Part shown: positions 32,521-43,455 of the stretch, in pieces
Layout of the letters: the number at the start of each line of letters is the position of its first letter
Numbering within the stretch: position 1 is the first letter of the stretch
Origin: Tetragonia tetragonoides
Taxonomy: Eukaryota > Streptophyta > Magnoliopsida > Caryophyllales > Aizoaceae
Assembly (NCBI GenBank): GCA_038025085.1
Contig: CM076145.1
Span: forward strand, 19,353,557 to 19,417,556
DNA length: 64,000 bases
Direction of reading: 5' to 3'
Notes under the pieces: generated by a model
Told to the model about the DNA's origin: nothing
Seen by the model: the letters and a program-made list of their open reading frames with translations, nothing else
Database searches by the model: none
Position numbers and translations under genes: made by a program

Positions 32521-34369
32521 GGAACCAGTCGACCTACAAAAGCAAAGAATGAGCACACAAAAGGATGAAAAGTACGATAAAAGCACAAAAGATAATCACT
32601 TACATCATGAGCGTTCAAGAGATATATCGCCTCCCTAAGGGCGTGCAGCGTAGTAAATGGGCAAGATGCCCGTCCCCTCCAGGTCTGCATCGCTGGAAAG
32701 GACCAATCCTCTGCCTCGAGAAGAGGGGCAAGGTCGGGGAAATGCTCGTAAAACCAAATCTAAGACATGCAAAGCACATGGATTAGGCATAAGTTGTGAG
32801 TAAAAGCCAAAAACACAAAGTATAAGAAGGGTAAAAGGAAATTACCTCCATAACCTTCCAATAACCGACCAGGGAGACGCGAGATGCACCCTCTTCTCCA
32901 CTGAGGCGGCTAGACTGCCTCAAGCACCGTAGAAGACACGAGTATGCGGGAAGATCCCAATTGTACTCCGCAACTCTATCCAAATCTCGCAAGCACGGGA
33001 AATAGCAAACATGGTACCTACTAGCTTTATCCGAAAAGACGGAACAAGTTAGAACATAGGCCAAGAAAAGGCGAGCGTGCTACTTCGCCATGATCTTCTT
33101 AAGATTCCTTGGGGCGGTCAGGAACTGGACCATGATGTCAGTCCGCCCATACTTCATACCATCCCAGTTGGCCCCAAAAAGGCCAAACATCTCCACCATG
33201 TCATCCCTACTCACCTCTCCATAAGTGAGGGGGGTACCGGTGCAAGGGAGCCCGAAAATAAGGCCGAACTCAAAAGGGCTGACCATAATCTCACCCATAG
33301 GAAAATGAAAAGTACTGGTAGTATCCCAGTACCGCTCCGCAAGACCTCTAACGCGCAAGCGGTCGGAGCGCTCAGCTGAAGTGATGGACGCTAGAAGGTG
33401 GCCAAAGCCACAACGCTCAACAATAGCGCTGACCGCGGGAGTCACGTACCTACAGGCTTTCTCGATCCCGAAAAGGCTACCGTAACCCCGCATGGTAGTA
33501 TCTACGTCCTATACAACACAATAATTGCAAGACAATTAGCTAGGTGATCCTAGTAACAACTACCAGTCCCTGGTTTAGTCCTAAATTTTTACAACTCGTA
33601 AAATTTAGCATTTTAGCTAAACCAATATAACAAGAGTAAATTTTAACGAGAACCAATTTCACACAAGTTTATTCTCCACAAATATACTCAAAAATCATCT
33701 ACCATCACAATAAAAATAAGTTGCACTCAAGTTTGTTTTCACGAAAAAAATAAATGATAATTACAACGAGAATAAATTTCATACAAATTTATTTAACACC
33801 ATTAAAGATGAATTTCACACAAATTCATTCTTCACATGCATATAATACAAGAAACCTATGGGAATGCGCAAATTAGCGAGAAAAACAATTTCACTCAAAG
33901 TGATTTTTCCGCATTAGCTACACTACAGTTCTCAACATAAAATGAATGGGCAAATCACTACGAGTTAACTCATCCTGGACTAACTGGTGCTCACCCACCC
34001 GATGATGAGGTATACCGGAAACAAAGACCCGAGTAAAAACATTCGGGGTCTCCTGAACAACAATCTCTTGCTCCTTCCTTTTCCTACCTCCTCTAAGTTT
34101 AGGAGCCATGGATGAAGAGCAAAAATAGAGTTTTTGGAAATTTGAGTGAAACTCACAAAACTCACAAATTCACACAATTTTGAGTTTTGACACTCAAAAA
34201 CATAAGAACAACTAACAAAATCAAGTTCTACAAAGAATTTGAGCAAGAAAACCTCAAGATTTGGAGCTAAGGGCTTTGATGGAGGTTGAGAGCTTGAAGA
34301 AAAATGGAGGAGAGAGAGTGAGGAAGGCACGAAATGGAAGAAGACCCATTTCGGCCTCCCCCTTTCTTT

Positions 34370-34620
34370 TCCCCTTTATTCTACCGTGGAAACCTAGCGA
34401 ACGGTCAAACCGCCTAGGTGGACGGTCAGACCGCCATGCTGGCGGTTGAACCGCAAGCCACGCGGCTTGGCCGCTAGTCCAAACGGCTTGACCGTTAGGA
34501 GGAGCGGTTCAACCACTCCACCTAGCGGCGTAGCCGCTCCAACAAGCGGTTTAGCCGCTCCACCTAGTGGTTTAACCGTTTGACGTGGCGCTTTAACTGC
34601 CATACACTTTTCCGTTACAA
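34370..34620 (-). promoter_or_regulatory. Promoter array of antisense PMD gene 1
   Basis: Nine consecutive palindromic units spaced about 20-22 bp lie at 34400-34600, for example GACGGTCAGACCGCC, GGCGGTTGAACCGC, AACGGCTTGACCGTT and AAGCGGTTTAGCCGCT. A minus-strand TATA-like AGAATAAAGG lies at 34374-34383, about 265 bp before the ATG at 34109. The same unit type recurs upstream of the LTR TATA boxes. Positions 34621-34789 have no gene. Confidence 0.6.
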
Positions 34621-34789
34621 TACTCTAAAGGCCATTGGTTCAAAATAAATGGGCCCCACGTGAGACCCATAGCAGTTATTTGCGAGCCAAAGTCCTTTTA
34701 TGAAAGCAGGACTACTTTAAACCAACAGGTTTGTACATTTATACTCGGCTTGTGGCATGGGCTCGCATCCGACCTATGGTCTAAGCAAC

Positions 34790-35345
34790 ATTTTATTACT
34801 CTTTACAATAACAATTACTACCCATCTTATTTCTAAATACTTTTATTGTGTTACCTATAGCACAGGTTCCCCTTCGACTGAAAATCGAAGGACATTTATT
34901 GTTTGACCTACAACACAGGGTCACCCTTTGACTAAAAATCGAAGGATTTTTATCATTTACCTTATTTCTAACAAAATACTCTTATTGTTTAACCTACAGC
35001 ACAAGTTCCCCTTCGACTGAAAATCGAAGGACATTTATTGTTTGACCTACAGCACAGGGTCACCCTTCGACTAAAAATCGAAGGATTCTTATCTTTTATC
35101 TCATTTCTAACGAAATATTTTATTGTGTAACCTACAGTACGGGTTCCCCTTCGAATGAAAATCGAAGGACATTTATTGTTTGACCTACAGCACAGAGTCA
35201 CCTTTCGGCTAAAAATCTAAGGATTTCTATCATTTACCTTTTTTCCAACAAAATATTTTAATTGTGTGACCTACATCACAGGGTCTCTCCGTTCGACTAA
35301 TGGTCTAAGGATGTTTATTGTGTGACCTACAATATAGGCTCAAAA
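34790..35345 (+). repeat. Hairpin tandem repeats in the 3' untranslated region of element C
   Basis: Seven to eight units of about 55-75 bp contain TATTGTGTGACCTACAGCAC, AGGGTC and then an inverted repeat CCTTCGA...TCGAAGG (for example 34871-34877 with 34885-34891). Related units lie in element B at 46840-47390. Positions 35346-35487 lead to the polypurine tract and show no gene. Confidence 0.85.
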
Positions 35346-35487
35346 CTCTCGGTCAAATAAATCGGGGAAATTACTACTTCATCCTAAAATGATTGTTTAT
35401 CCCTAACTGATTGTCACCTTACTCAGTTTGCCTGTTTATTCCAGGTGTTGGCACAGGAATACTTTGACCTTCGCTCTATTCGAGCTC

Positions 35488-35505
35488 GGCCAAAGTAGGG
35501 GCTTC
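35488..35505 (+). promoter_or_regulatory. Polypurine tract of element C
   Basis: GGCCAAAGTAGGGGCTTC abuts the 3' LTR start TGTAGATACC at 35506. It is the expected site of plus-strand priming. Confidence 0.75.
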
Positions 35506-38500
35506 TGTAGATACCAAAAATTGTGTCTATGATTAGTCCCCATAAAAACCCGATAATGAAAGGATTGGATTTTGCTCGAACATGGGTTGCAAGAATAATT
35601 GCTCTGATGATTAGCCTACTTCATTTGAATTAACTAGTGGAAGCCTTATGTACAGGTGATCCAAACCAGTTGGACTTAATTCAATTGGAGTCCAAAACTA
35701 AGAGCTAGGCCTCTTTGAACCTAAGGGCACGAAAGGAAACCCAAACACTTGAGTCAACCCTTGGTCAAGCAAGAAAACTCAGTCAATCCCACGTGGACCC
35801 CCTCAGAAAAGCCTCCCCCGCGTGAAAAGCACGTTAGGCGCCTATGCAGGCAGGACGCTCCAGGTCCAAGCGGCCACGCTTTCCAGGTCCAAGCGGCCAC
35901 GCTTGAGTTCAAGCGGTAGCTGCTAGGACAAGCGGCTATTGTAGACACCAAAAATTGTGTCTATAATAAGTCCCCGTAAAAACCCGATGATGAAAGGATA
36001 AGATTTTGCTTGAACTTGGGTTGCGAGAATGCTTGCTCTGATGATTAGCCCAGTTCATTTGAATTAACCAGTGGAAGCCTTTTGTACAGGTGATCCAAAC
36101 CAATTGGACTCAATTTAATTGGAGTCAAAAACTGAAAGATAGGCCTCTTTGAACCTAAGGGCCCGAAAGGGAACCCAAAACCCATGAGTCAACGCTTGGT
36201 CAAACAAGGGAACTCAGTCAATCCCGCGTGTCGGAATACCCCCCCTACGTGAAAAACACGTCCGGCGCCTATACAGGCATGCCGCTCCAGGTCCAAGCGG
36301 CCATGCTTGAGCTCAAGCGGCGTGACTGCTTGCCTCGCGGCTAAGCCGCTTGCCAAGCGGTTTGACCGCTTGTCCTGCCAACTTGGCCGCTTGGCCTAGC
36401 TGTATGGCCGCCGGGACTTTTTCTTGCGAACGGCAAATTTGAGGCCCATTAGATTTCCGTGCCAAACCCTGGCAGCTCCCCCTCTTCTATATAAACAAAC
36501 CTTAGGGTTTAGTTGAAGAGGCTGGACATTCTCTCTGAAAGGTTGGCAATTAGAGACTCTCAGGCTGAAAATTCTCTCTCTCTCTCTCATATTAAACCAT
36601 AAATTCTGATTCTACTCCTTCTTTAGGGTTAGCCTAGTACCAGAAAATAAGCCTTCACACTTCATCAAGAGCATGAATTCAAGCAATATAACCCAATAAG
36701 TTCATTGTGAGCATGAGGTAATCCAACCTAAGGGTTTTCAATAGTTTTTATATTGCTTGTTATTACTAACGGTTTTGGTTTATGTGATATGTACATGCAT
36801 GGCGCGTTTGAAGCAAAAGGACTTGTATTAAGCCTAATTAATGGACGAATGAATGTTTTAATTTTGTTATTTATTACTTTTTTTATGATTGAATCATGCT
36901 TTGTTTGTGGATTGGTGGATAAATTATGTGTTTTTCCTCTAACTTGCAGGGTTTAGCATATTTATCGTTTTCTAGCAATAAAAGCATGTAACTTGATAAA
37001 TTGTTAAAAGTGGTCACAATAATAATGTTTGTTCAACCCATTAGTTAAAACTAGGATTTTGGACAAATTGAACCTTGTTTCGAACTGTAGCATTAATAAT
37101 TATATTGAATCGATTAGTAAAGGTCGTTGTTGTCAACGGGCGAGTTGTGTGCCTAACACCTTCCTACCTCGTACCTAAGCTCCCGAACACATTTATGATG
37201 TCAATTTCCCCAATAAGGATATGGGGTGCACAGGAGTTGAGTTGACGTCTTTCTAGACTATCGACTTAACTCCAAGGTATCCAAATTACCTTAAAATTTG
37301 GTGGCGACTTCCGACAATCTTAATTATGTCCTTGGTGCATAAATATTTACGTGGATTCACACTCAGAGATTCATGAAACTCGACCACCACCGCGCTCTCC
37401 CAAGCTATCTGGAAACCCGAACCCAAAAAGGGTCGAAGGAAGACACGTGAAAAGAGGGGAGAAAAATACGGCAGCCTACAGATATGCCGTTCGGCCAAGC
37501 GGCTTGAGCGCTTGTCCTGCCGGCTCAGCCGTGCGGCCTAGTTGCATGGCCGCTTGGACCTTTTCTTGTAGACGGCAAATTCGAGGTCCATTCGATTTCC
37601 GTGCCTAACCCTGGCAGCTCCCCCTCTTCTATATAAACAAACCTTAGGGTTCAGTTGAACAGGTTGGCAGTTTCTCTCTCAAGTTGGTCTCTTGGTTGAG
37701 AATTTTTAGAGTTTAGACATTCTCTCTCATATTAAACCCCAAATTCTGATTCTACTCCTTCTTTAGGCTAGGCTTAGCACCACAAAATAAACCTTCATAC
37801 TTCATCAAGAGCAAGAATTCAAGCATAACAATCCAATAAGTTCATTTTGAGCATCCAGGTAATCCAACCTGAGGGTTTTTCAAATAAATTTTATATTGCT
37901 TGTTATTACTAACGAATTTGATTTATGTGATATGTACATGCATGGTGCGTAGCAAAAGGGCTTGTATTAAGCCTAATGATTGGATGAATGAATGTATATT
38001 TTGTTATTTATTGCTTTTTATATTAAATTATGCTTTGTTTGTGAATTAGTGGATGAATTACTTGTTTGCCTTCTAATTCGCAGGTTCTAGCATATGTATC
38101 GTTTTCTAGCAATAAAAGCATGTAATTTGATAAATAGTTAAAAGTGGTCACAATAATAATGTTTGTTCAACCAATTAGTTAAAACTAGAAATTTGGACAA
38201 ATTGAACCTTGTTTGGAATCATAGCATTAATAATCGCATTGAATTGATTAGTAAAGGCCGTTGTTGTCAACGGGCGAGTTGGGTGCCGAACACCTTCCTA
38301 GCTCGCACTCACGCCCCCGAACTCATCTATGAAGTCAATTTCCCCAATAGGGATTGGGGTGCACATGAATTGAGTTGACGTCTTTCTAGACTATCGACTT
38401 GATTCCACGGTTTCCAAATTTCCTTAAATTTGGTGGCGACTTCCGACAATCTTAATCATGTCCTTAGTACGAAAGGAAAATCTTTATGTGCATTCACACT

Positions 38501-38598
38501 CAAGAGATTCACGAAACACAAGCACTGTGCTCTCCCAGGTTATCCATCCGGCCGCCCGAAAATCAGGAAAAAAGGGGAGAAGAATCCGGTAGCCTACA
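35506..38598 (+). mobile_element. 3' LTR of element C, split by a solo LTR of its own family
   Basis: Pieces 35506-35939 and 37486-38598 (1547 bp together) match the 5' LTR of 1559 bp end to end, from TGTAGATACC to GTAGCCTACA. A TATA box TCTATATAAAC lies at 37628-37640. GC palindrome units at 35860-35938 continue after the insert at 37486-37555. The segment TTCCAGGTCCAAGCGGCCAC is tandemly duplicated at about 35848-35895. Confidence 0.92.
35940..37480 (+). mobile_element. Solo LTR of family C inside the 3' LTR of C
   Basis: 1541 bp from TGTAGACACC to GCAGCCTACA, same orientation as its host. The flanks GCTAT (35935-35939) and GATAT (37481-37485) form a target duplication with one change. TATA box at 36485-36497 and GC array at 36295-36410. 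It was created by insertion of a related element followed by LTR-LTR recombination. Confidence 0.9.
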
Positions 38599-39260
38599 CT
38601 AGTATAGAACTATATTAATAGCATGATTAGATTAATTCTCTTACTAGTTATAATTATTGCATGAGAAGCATGTTCTTGTTAACTACTTTTTTATTGCTTT
38701 GATTTAATTCCAATGAAGTTACTGACTTATTTATTGATGCAAGTTGGCAATTGGCGCGTTAAGCAACAACGGTAGGTTTTGGAGAATATTATCATCTTGT
38801 GTATATATTGGGTTAATCTTGCGCTTTATTAATTTATAGCATGTAATTGGATAAATCATGTGCAAAGCGATAACAATAGCAATAATTCATGTTGTTCAAC
38901 CCACTTAGTTAATTCTAGGAATTGGACGACCGGATTTGTTTGGAACCGTGCAACTTTAACTATTAATCAAGATCAAGTAGTACAGGTCGTTTGCATAACG
39001 GGCGTAACTGGGTGCCTAACACCTTCCCAATTTGTACCCACACTCTCGAACTCGTCTTTCGTTCTTTGGGTCACTAGCGTAAATGTATCCCCACTCGGGA
39101 TTGGGGTGCATTAAACCTAGATTGGAGTCTTTCTAGACTTTCGATTTGGGCTCTTTATTGGTTTCCAAGTGTTTTCCTAACATAAAATTTGGTGATGACT
39201 CTTCAATTATCCTTAACACCCAAGAGAAAGGGAGTAAAATTCAAACCCTGGTGTTTACAG

Positions 39261-39278
39261 TGGCGACTCACCTGGGGA
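39261..39278 (+). promoter_or_regulatory. Primer binding site of element B (tRNA-Arg type)
   Basis: TGGCGACTCACCTGGGGA follows LTR end GTGTTTACA and one spacer base. It is of the same type as the sites of elements A and C. Confidence 0.78.
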
Positions 39279-40951
39279 TTTATTAAGAGAGTGTAACTGG
39301 AAAGTTGATCTTGATTAATTGTCGAAATTGCATTGTTCATGACATTATTATTATTGCTCATATTAATTGTTAGCTTGCATCCATACACTCATTTGCATGC
39401 GCTTGCGCAACTTCCGAGCTTGTTTAACAAGTTCTAACCAGTTTTTGGCCCTTGGAGTGTGGTGAAGTGCCTTGATGGGAATCCACTCGATTCCTCTTTG
39501 CCAAGAAACATGGATCCCCCCACCTCATGTACCTTCCTACGCAATCGTCCATTCGACGAGTAGGATAACAAGAATGCATCATATTGTCGTGCATTCCGCG
39601 GATTATTGTACATTCTTGATCATGAGTCCCTTTTGACCAAAACCCTTAAGCCTACCCAATTGCATGAACGAACCAATGTTTTAGGCTTGAACCTCAGTCC
39701 CATGTCCATGCTAGATCTTTGTGACTGCATTGTTTGCGTGAATGTGTTGTTTGCCCTAATGTGAACGTGATCTTTGCGTAATCTTCTATGCCTGGGATTG
39801 AGTCTAGAATATTTTGATTTGAGGAAATAATATTTCATGAATGATATCTAGGATGCTTGTTGCCTTAGGAGAAAACTTTTCCTTAATTTTTTCCTTCCCG
39901 TCCAAGTAATGGGTTTTAGCCAAAGATCCCAAGTAAAATAAAGAGTCCGTCTTTTCTTAGTCAAGAGTATAATATTTTATTTTATCCCAATTTTAGTCTA
40001 GAATAAAATCTCCCATTTCCTTAGTCAAGAGTCCAATATTTTATTTTATCCCAATTTGAGTCTAGAATAAGATCTTCCCCTTTCCTTAGTCAAGAGTATG
40101 ATCATTTATTTTATCCCAATTTGATTCTAGAATAAAGTATTCCCCTTTCCTTAGTCAAGAGTATAATCTTTTATTTTATACCAATTTGAGTCTAGATCAA
40201 AATTTTCCCCTTCCCTTAGTCAAGAGTACAATATTTTATTTTATCCCAATTTAAGTCTAGGGTCAATCTGCCTTTTTCTTAGTCAAGAGTACATATTTTC
40301 TTTATTAAGAGTCATAAATATTCCCCTTTCCCGGTCTCTAAGTTAAGAGTCTCCGTATTTTCCTTTTATTGAGTTAAGGATCTTTGACCTAAACATGTTA
40401 CTTGTATATTATGGCAACATTGTTCAGGAATAATTCTAGATTAATTTTCCACATTTTCATTCTTTCTAAAAAAATCATTACATTGCATCTCATTCTAGAA
40501 GCTCCATGCTAAGGTATATACAATATTCTAAATTGCATCATACGTCATTCTAGAACACCCATTTACTATAGATGTGTAGCTCTATTCGATAAGCGTTGAT
40601 CATACATGTTGCATCTCATGTATGACATTTAGATTGCATGAATAATCATCGTAGGTCATTTCCTCACACATTGTTTCATGGCATACATGTCTAGGTCATT
40701 CTACAGTATTTGCATATCATACATTTCGCATGAACATTCGTATCACTCATCTACATCATTCTAGCATTTGCATGTCATATATAGTTGCATTCATCTTAGA
40801 CCACATTGCATATAGACTTGTCATCATTGCATGTTCATCTTAGACTTGCATGCTAGGACTCCAAGGGTATTTAAGAGTGTGTTTATCCAAAAATAATATT
40901 TGTTCAAGTCTCCTCCCTCAGTGTCCCTCACCAAGTTAAGTGAATATTCAG
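39279..40951 (+). other. Leader of element B with tandem repeats
   Basis: No gene. Positions 39390-39800 match the leader of C (the CTTGCGCAACTTCCGAGCTT region). Positions 39940-40330 contain about six units of roughly 62 bp (CCTTAGTCAAGAGTATAATA...TTTTATCCCAATTTGAGTCTAG). Positions 40440-40870 are a loose CATTCTAG/TTGCAT-rich region. Confidence 0.7.
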
Positions 40952-41857
40952 ATGGGTAGAACAGGGAACTACGGTCCGAGGAGTTGGGAACGAGATACCA
41001 AAAGCAACCGTCTGGTTCGAAAGCAGTTTATCACTCAACCACTTTCATCTTCCACGCCCGCTACCATGGTTGGAGATAATGAAGTACCTAAGACCGATGA
41101 ACAAATGATCAAGGAGATGATGTCTTTGTTAAAATCTACGGACAATCGTTTGACTGTCATTGAACAAAAACATAACGACACTCCTCCACCTAACGAGGAC
41201 GTCATCGCACTTGAGGCCCAAATCCAGAAGCTCGAATTAGTGTTGACCCAAAACAAGATCATAAGTGACTACATGATAAATTCTGAAGGATATTCCTCTC
41301 ACATCAAGGGAAAACTCCCACCTAGGTTCTCAATGCCCGAAGTCCCCATTTTCAAAGGGACTGATGCTCCAAAAGATCACATAAAGGCCTTTACTACTGC
41401 AATGGGCCTAAGAGGAGTGGATCCTGACTTATTTGTCCACCTCTTCTAACAAACCTTGGACCCCACTGTGAGGGCATGGTTTTTCAAGATCGAGCCCAAT
41501 CAAGTTCAAGATTGGAACAAGGTGTCCAGTTTGTTCCTCACTAGGTACGCTGACAATATCATTCAACCAATGACCATTAGAGAGCTTGAAGATATTAAGC
41601 AAGGTGAAAATGAAAACTTCACTGATTTTGTCAAGAGATGGAGAACCAAGGTTGCCGAAATGATTGACCGTCCATCCGGGAAAAACCCAATTTGCAAGGT
41701 AATCAAGAACCTTTAACCAAGGTATCTTGGTCATTTAAAGTTTCAAGCCATCGATACCTAAGCACAACTCAATTACGTAGGTATGCTTATTGAAGATGAC
41801 ATCCTCGCCCAATTAGGCAATAATACTACAAAGCCTAATGGCGAAGCCCAAACTTGA
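40952..41857 (+). pseudogene. gag: gag fragment of element B (capsid part only)
   Basis: Starts at ATG 40952 (MGRTGNYGPRSWERDTKSNR). The capsid text KIISDYMINSEGYSSHIKGK, EVPIFKGTDAPKDH and MGLRGVDPDLFVHL is closely similar to element C. A TAA at 41447 interrupts (C has TCA there). It goes on as LTRYADNIIQPM, FTDFVKRWRTKVAEMIDRPS, is broken again near 41715, and ends at TGA after GEAQT (41857). The zinc-finger nucleocapsid and everything downstream are missing. A capsid-only gag with PBS and LTRs fits a non-autonomous element that borrows pol from an element like C (inference). Confidence 0.85.
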
Positions 41858-43455
41858 GTCATAGAGTTTTAGGCTAAGTTGGAGAGTTCCTCCCATTTTC
41901 TTTCTTTTGTCGAGTCCAAGTCTTGTCTTACGATCTCTTTTAAGCATTGAAATGCTTCATTTTGCATTGAATAAAATAAGCCTTTATTTATCTCTTTCTT
42001 TTCTCATGGAATATTTAACTTGGAAATCTAATGACGAATCTGAGTTGCTAAATCTGATTGAACAATGCAATGGACCTTAACTTCTGACACTAATTGAGAA
42101 GGACCCAATAAATATAAAAAAAAAATAGGGACACACATCCTAAAGTCGTACCGAGGACATGAGGCATTCATTTGGCACCCTATATTATTATCTTTTCACC
42201 TACAATAATAAAAGTTACCACTTGGAGCCCATTTGAGCCAACAAACACAAGTCACTTTCTTTCTTAAACCACATTATCCTAACCCTGGGTATGGGAAGTG
42301 TGCATCATTCTTGAGTGTCACTAAAATCACAAAGTGGTGGGGAGAACTCCACTATATCAAAATAGAAAAGAGCTCAAAGAGCAAGAGATCAAAAAAAATA
42401 AAAAAAAACTACCAAAAAAGAAGAAGAGAGAAAAAAATCTAGTAAAAGAGAGTTTCCTTACCACAAAGTGACACCCCAGCACACTGGGGGCTTTTTATGG
42501 GTATTTGATCCTTATTATCCCTTCTTCGGCAACCATCACCTAGGCCAAACATTACAACCCAAATGACCTCCTAGAGGTATGACCCTTCAAAGATGACTGT
42601 TAAAAAAAAAAAAAAAAGTAAAAAAAGAGGCCCGCAAGGTTGAAAACCCGAAAGGGCGGCCTAGGCAAAAGTTAGGGTGTATATATAAAAAATAAAAATA
42701 AAATAAAAAAAAGCCAACTAAGCATATTCAATGGCTTAGGCAAAAATGGCAAGCCCGCTGGGTCGATCCCCTAAGACAATAATGACTCAAGCAAAAGTTA
42801 GGGCACTAAAATCTTTGGTCCCCGAACTACGTTTTGGCTTGATTCAGCAAGGATACATAGGTAACCTCTTTTGAGGCCCGACCCCGTTAGAATCTCATTA
42901 ATAATTCTAACATATCACATGTGATAATCAAAGGTTCTAAACAATCACATTTTATATGGCAACTCAGAATTCTAAGGGTTTTAAAATTTCCGTGATTTTT
43001 AGCCCATTTTAGAGCTCAAGACTTGGAGTCGAGTTTGAATTACCTTCATCATCTTCTATCCATCAAAGAACATTCCGTTTTTGTTTTTGTTTTTGTTTTT
43101 AGCACTTAAGTCCAATTCTTTCATACTACCACATCTCTACCAAAATTCTCCACTTTGCTTGGCTCTATAATCGCAACTCGTGGCTTTGCAACTTTTATCT
43201 GTTGGACCTATGACTCCATCTGAACGTTCGTCACTCTTGATATCATCAAAGAAAACCATCATTGGAGAAAACATTAAGCCACACTGGGGGCTTTTGTTTC
43301 CCCCAATTCTGGTGAAAAGCAATTGAGGACTTTGGGTCTCATCTACATAAGAACGATACTCGAACAAGCTTGTTCGCACCCTAACACTGGGGGCTTTGCC
43401 TATTCCTTGAAGACATTGCTAGAACATACTTATCATAAGACTTATGAGCGACACT
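41858..43455 (+). other. Non-coding interior of element B after gag
   Basis: No coding domain. It contains the post-pol motif relative CGAACTACGTTTTGGCTTGA and TTCAGCAAGGATACATAGG at 42823-42865. It also holds three copies of an ACACTGGGGGCTTTT-like phrase near 42480, 43270 and 43385, and AT-rich filler. A gag-to-motif junction with no protease, RT or integrase remnant shows pol was lost in one piece or in very old steps. Confidence 0.6.

Larger units (their letters stand above)
26048..34109 (-). pseudogene. Antisense multi-exon PMD gene 1 of element C, split by element D
   Basis: Predicted exons (minus strand, by GT/AG borders): 34109-~33915 (MAPKLRGGRKRKEQE), 33508-32846 (PMD core: AERYWDTTSTFHFPMGEIMV; LIFGLPCTGTPLTYGE; RLFLAYVL; EYNWDLPAYSCLL), 32759-32604 (IWFYEHFPDLAPLLEAEDW), 32533-32521 joined across element D to 27371-27023 (GPFNFEWFLGERLIR; VDLIVAYTEFVE), 26961-26776, 26703-26590, and about 26529-26048 (Pro/Ser/Gly-rich tail, stop TAG 26048-26050). 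An in-frame TAG near 33088 and another stop near 27310 break it. Gene structure and the WYEHFP-type motif fit the plant mobile domain family. That a retroelement keeps spliceable introns is explained if they are only on the strand opposite to its genomic RNA (inference). Confidence 0.75.
14200..38598 (+). mobile_element. Element C: complete Tat/Ogre-type Ty3/gypsy retrotransposon with nested insertions
   Basis: LTRs run 14200-15758 and 35506-38598 (the latter split by a solo LTR), with a perfect target duplication CTAGT (14195-14199 and 38599-38603). It contains a tRNA-Arg-type PBS (15760), gag, protease, RT, RNase H, a second archaeal-like RNase H, and integrase on the + strand. Two antisense PMD-like genes (23961-25237, 26048-34109) follow, then hairpin tandem repeats, a polypurine tract and the LTR. 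Its span is 24,399 bp; without element D and the solo LTR it is about 17.7 kb. Order RT-RH-aRH-INT and large size are diagnostic of the Tat/Ogre branch. All frames are broken. Confidence 0.93.
10723..39259 (+). mobile_element. 5' LTR of element B, split in three by two insertions
   Basis: The pieces are 10723-11000, 13235-14199 and 38604-39259, about 1.9 kb in total, running from TGTAGACACA to GTGTTTACA. They align in order with the 3' LTR at 47719-49415. Between the pieces lie the family F solo LTR (11001-13229) and element C (14200-38598). A TATA-like CTCTATACATAC lies at 13693-13704, downstream of an AGCGGCT array at 13543-13645. The piece 38604-39259 contains the GGGTGCCTAACACC hairpin motif. 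Confidence 0.88.

Noticed and set aside
34790..35345. Spaced palindromic repeats as a CRISPR-like array
   Set aside because: Plant retroelement context, spacers are not unique and there are no cas genes.
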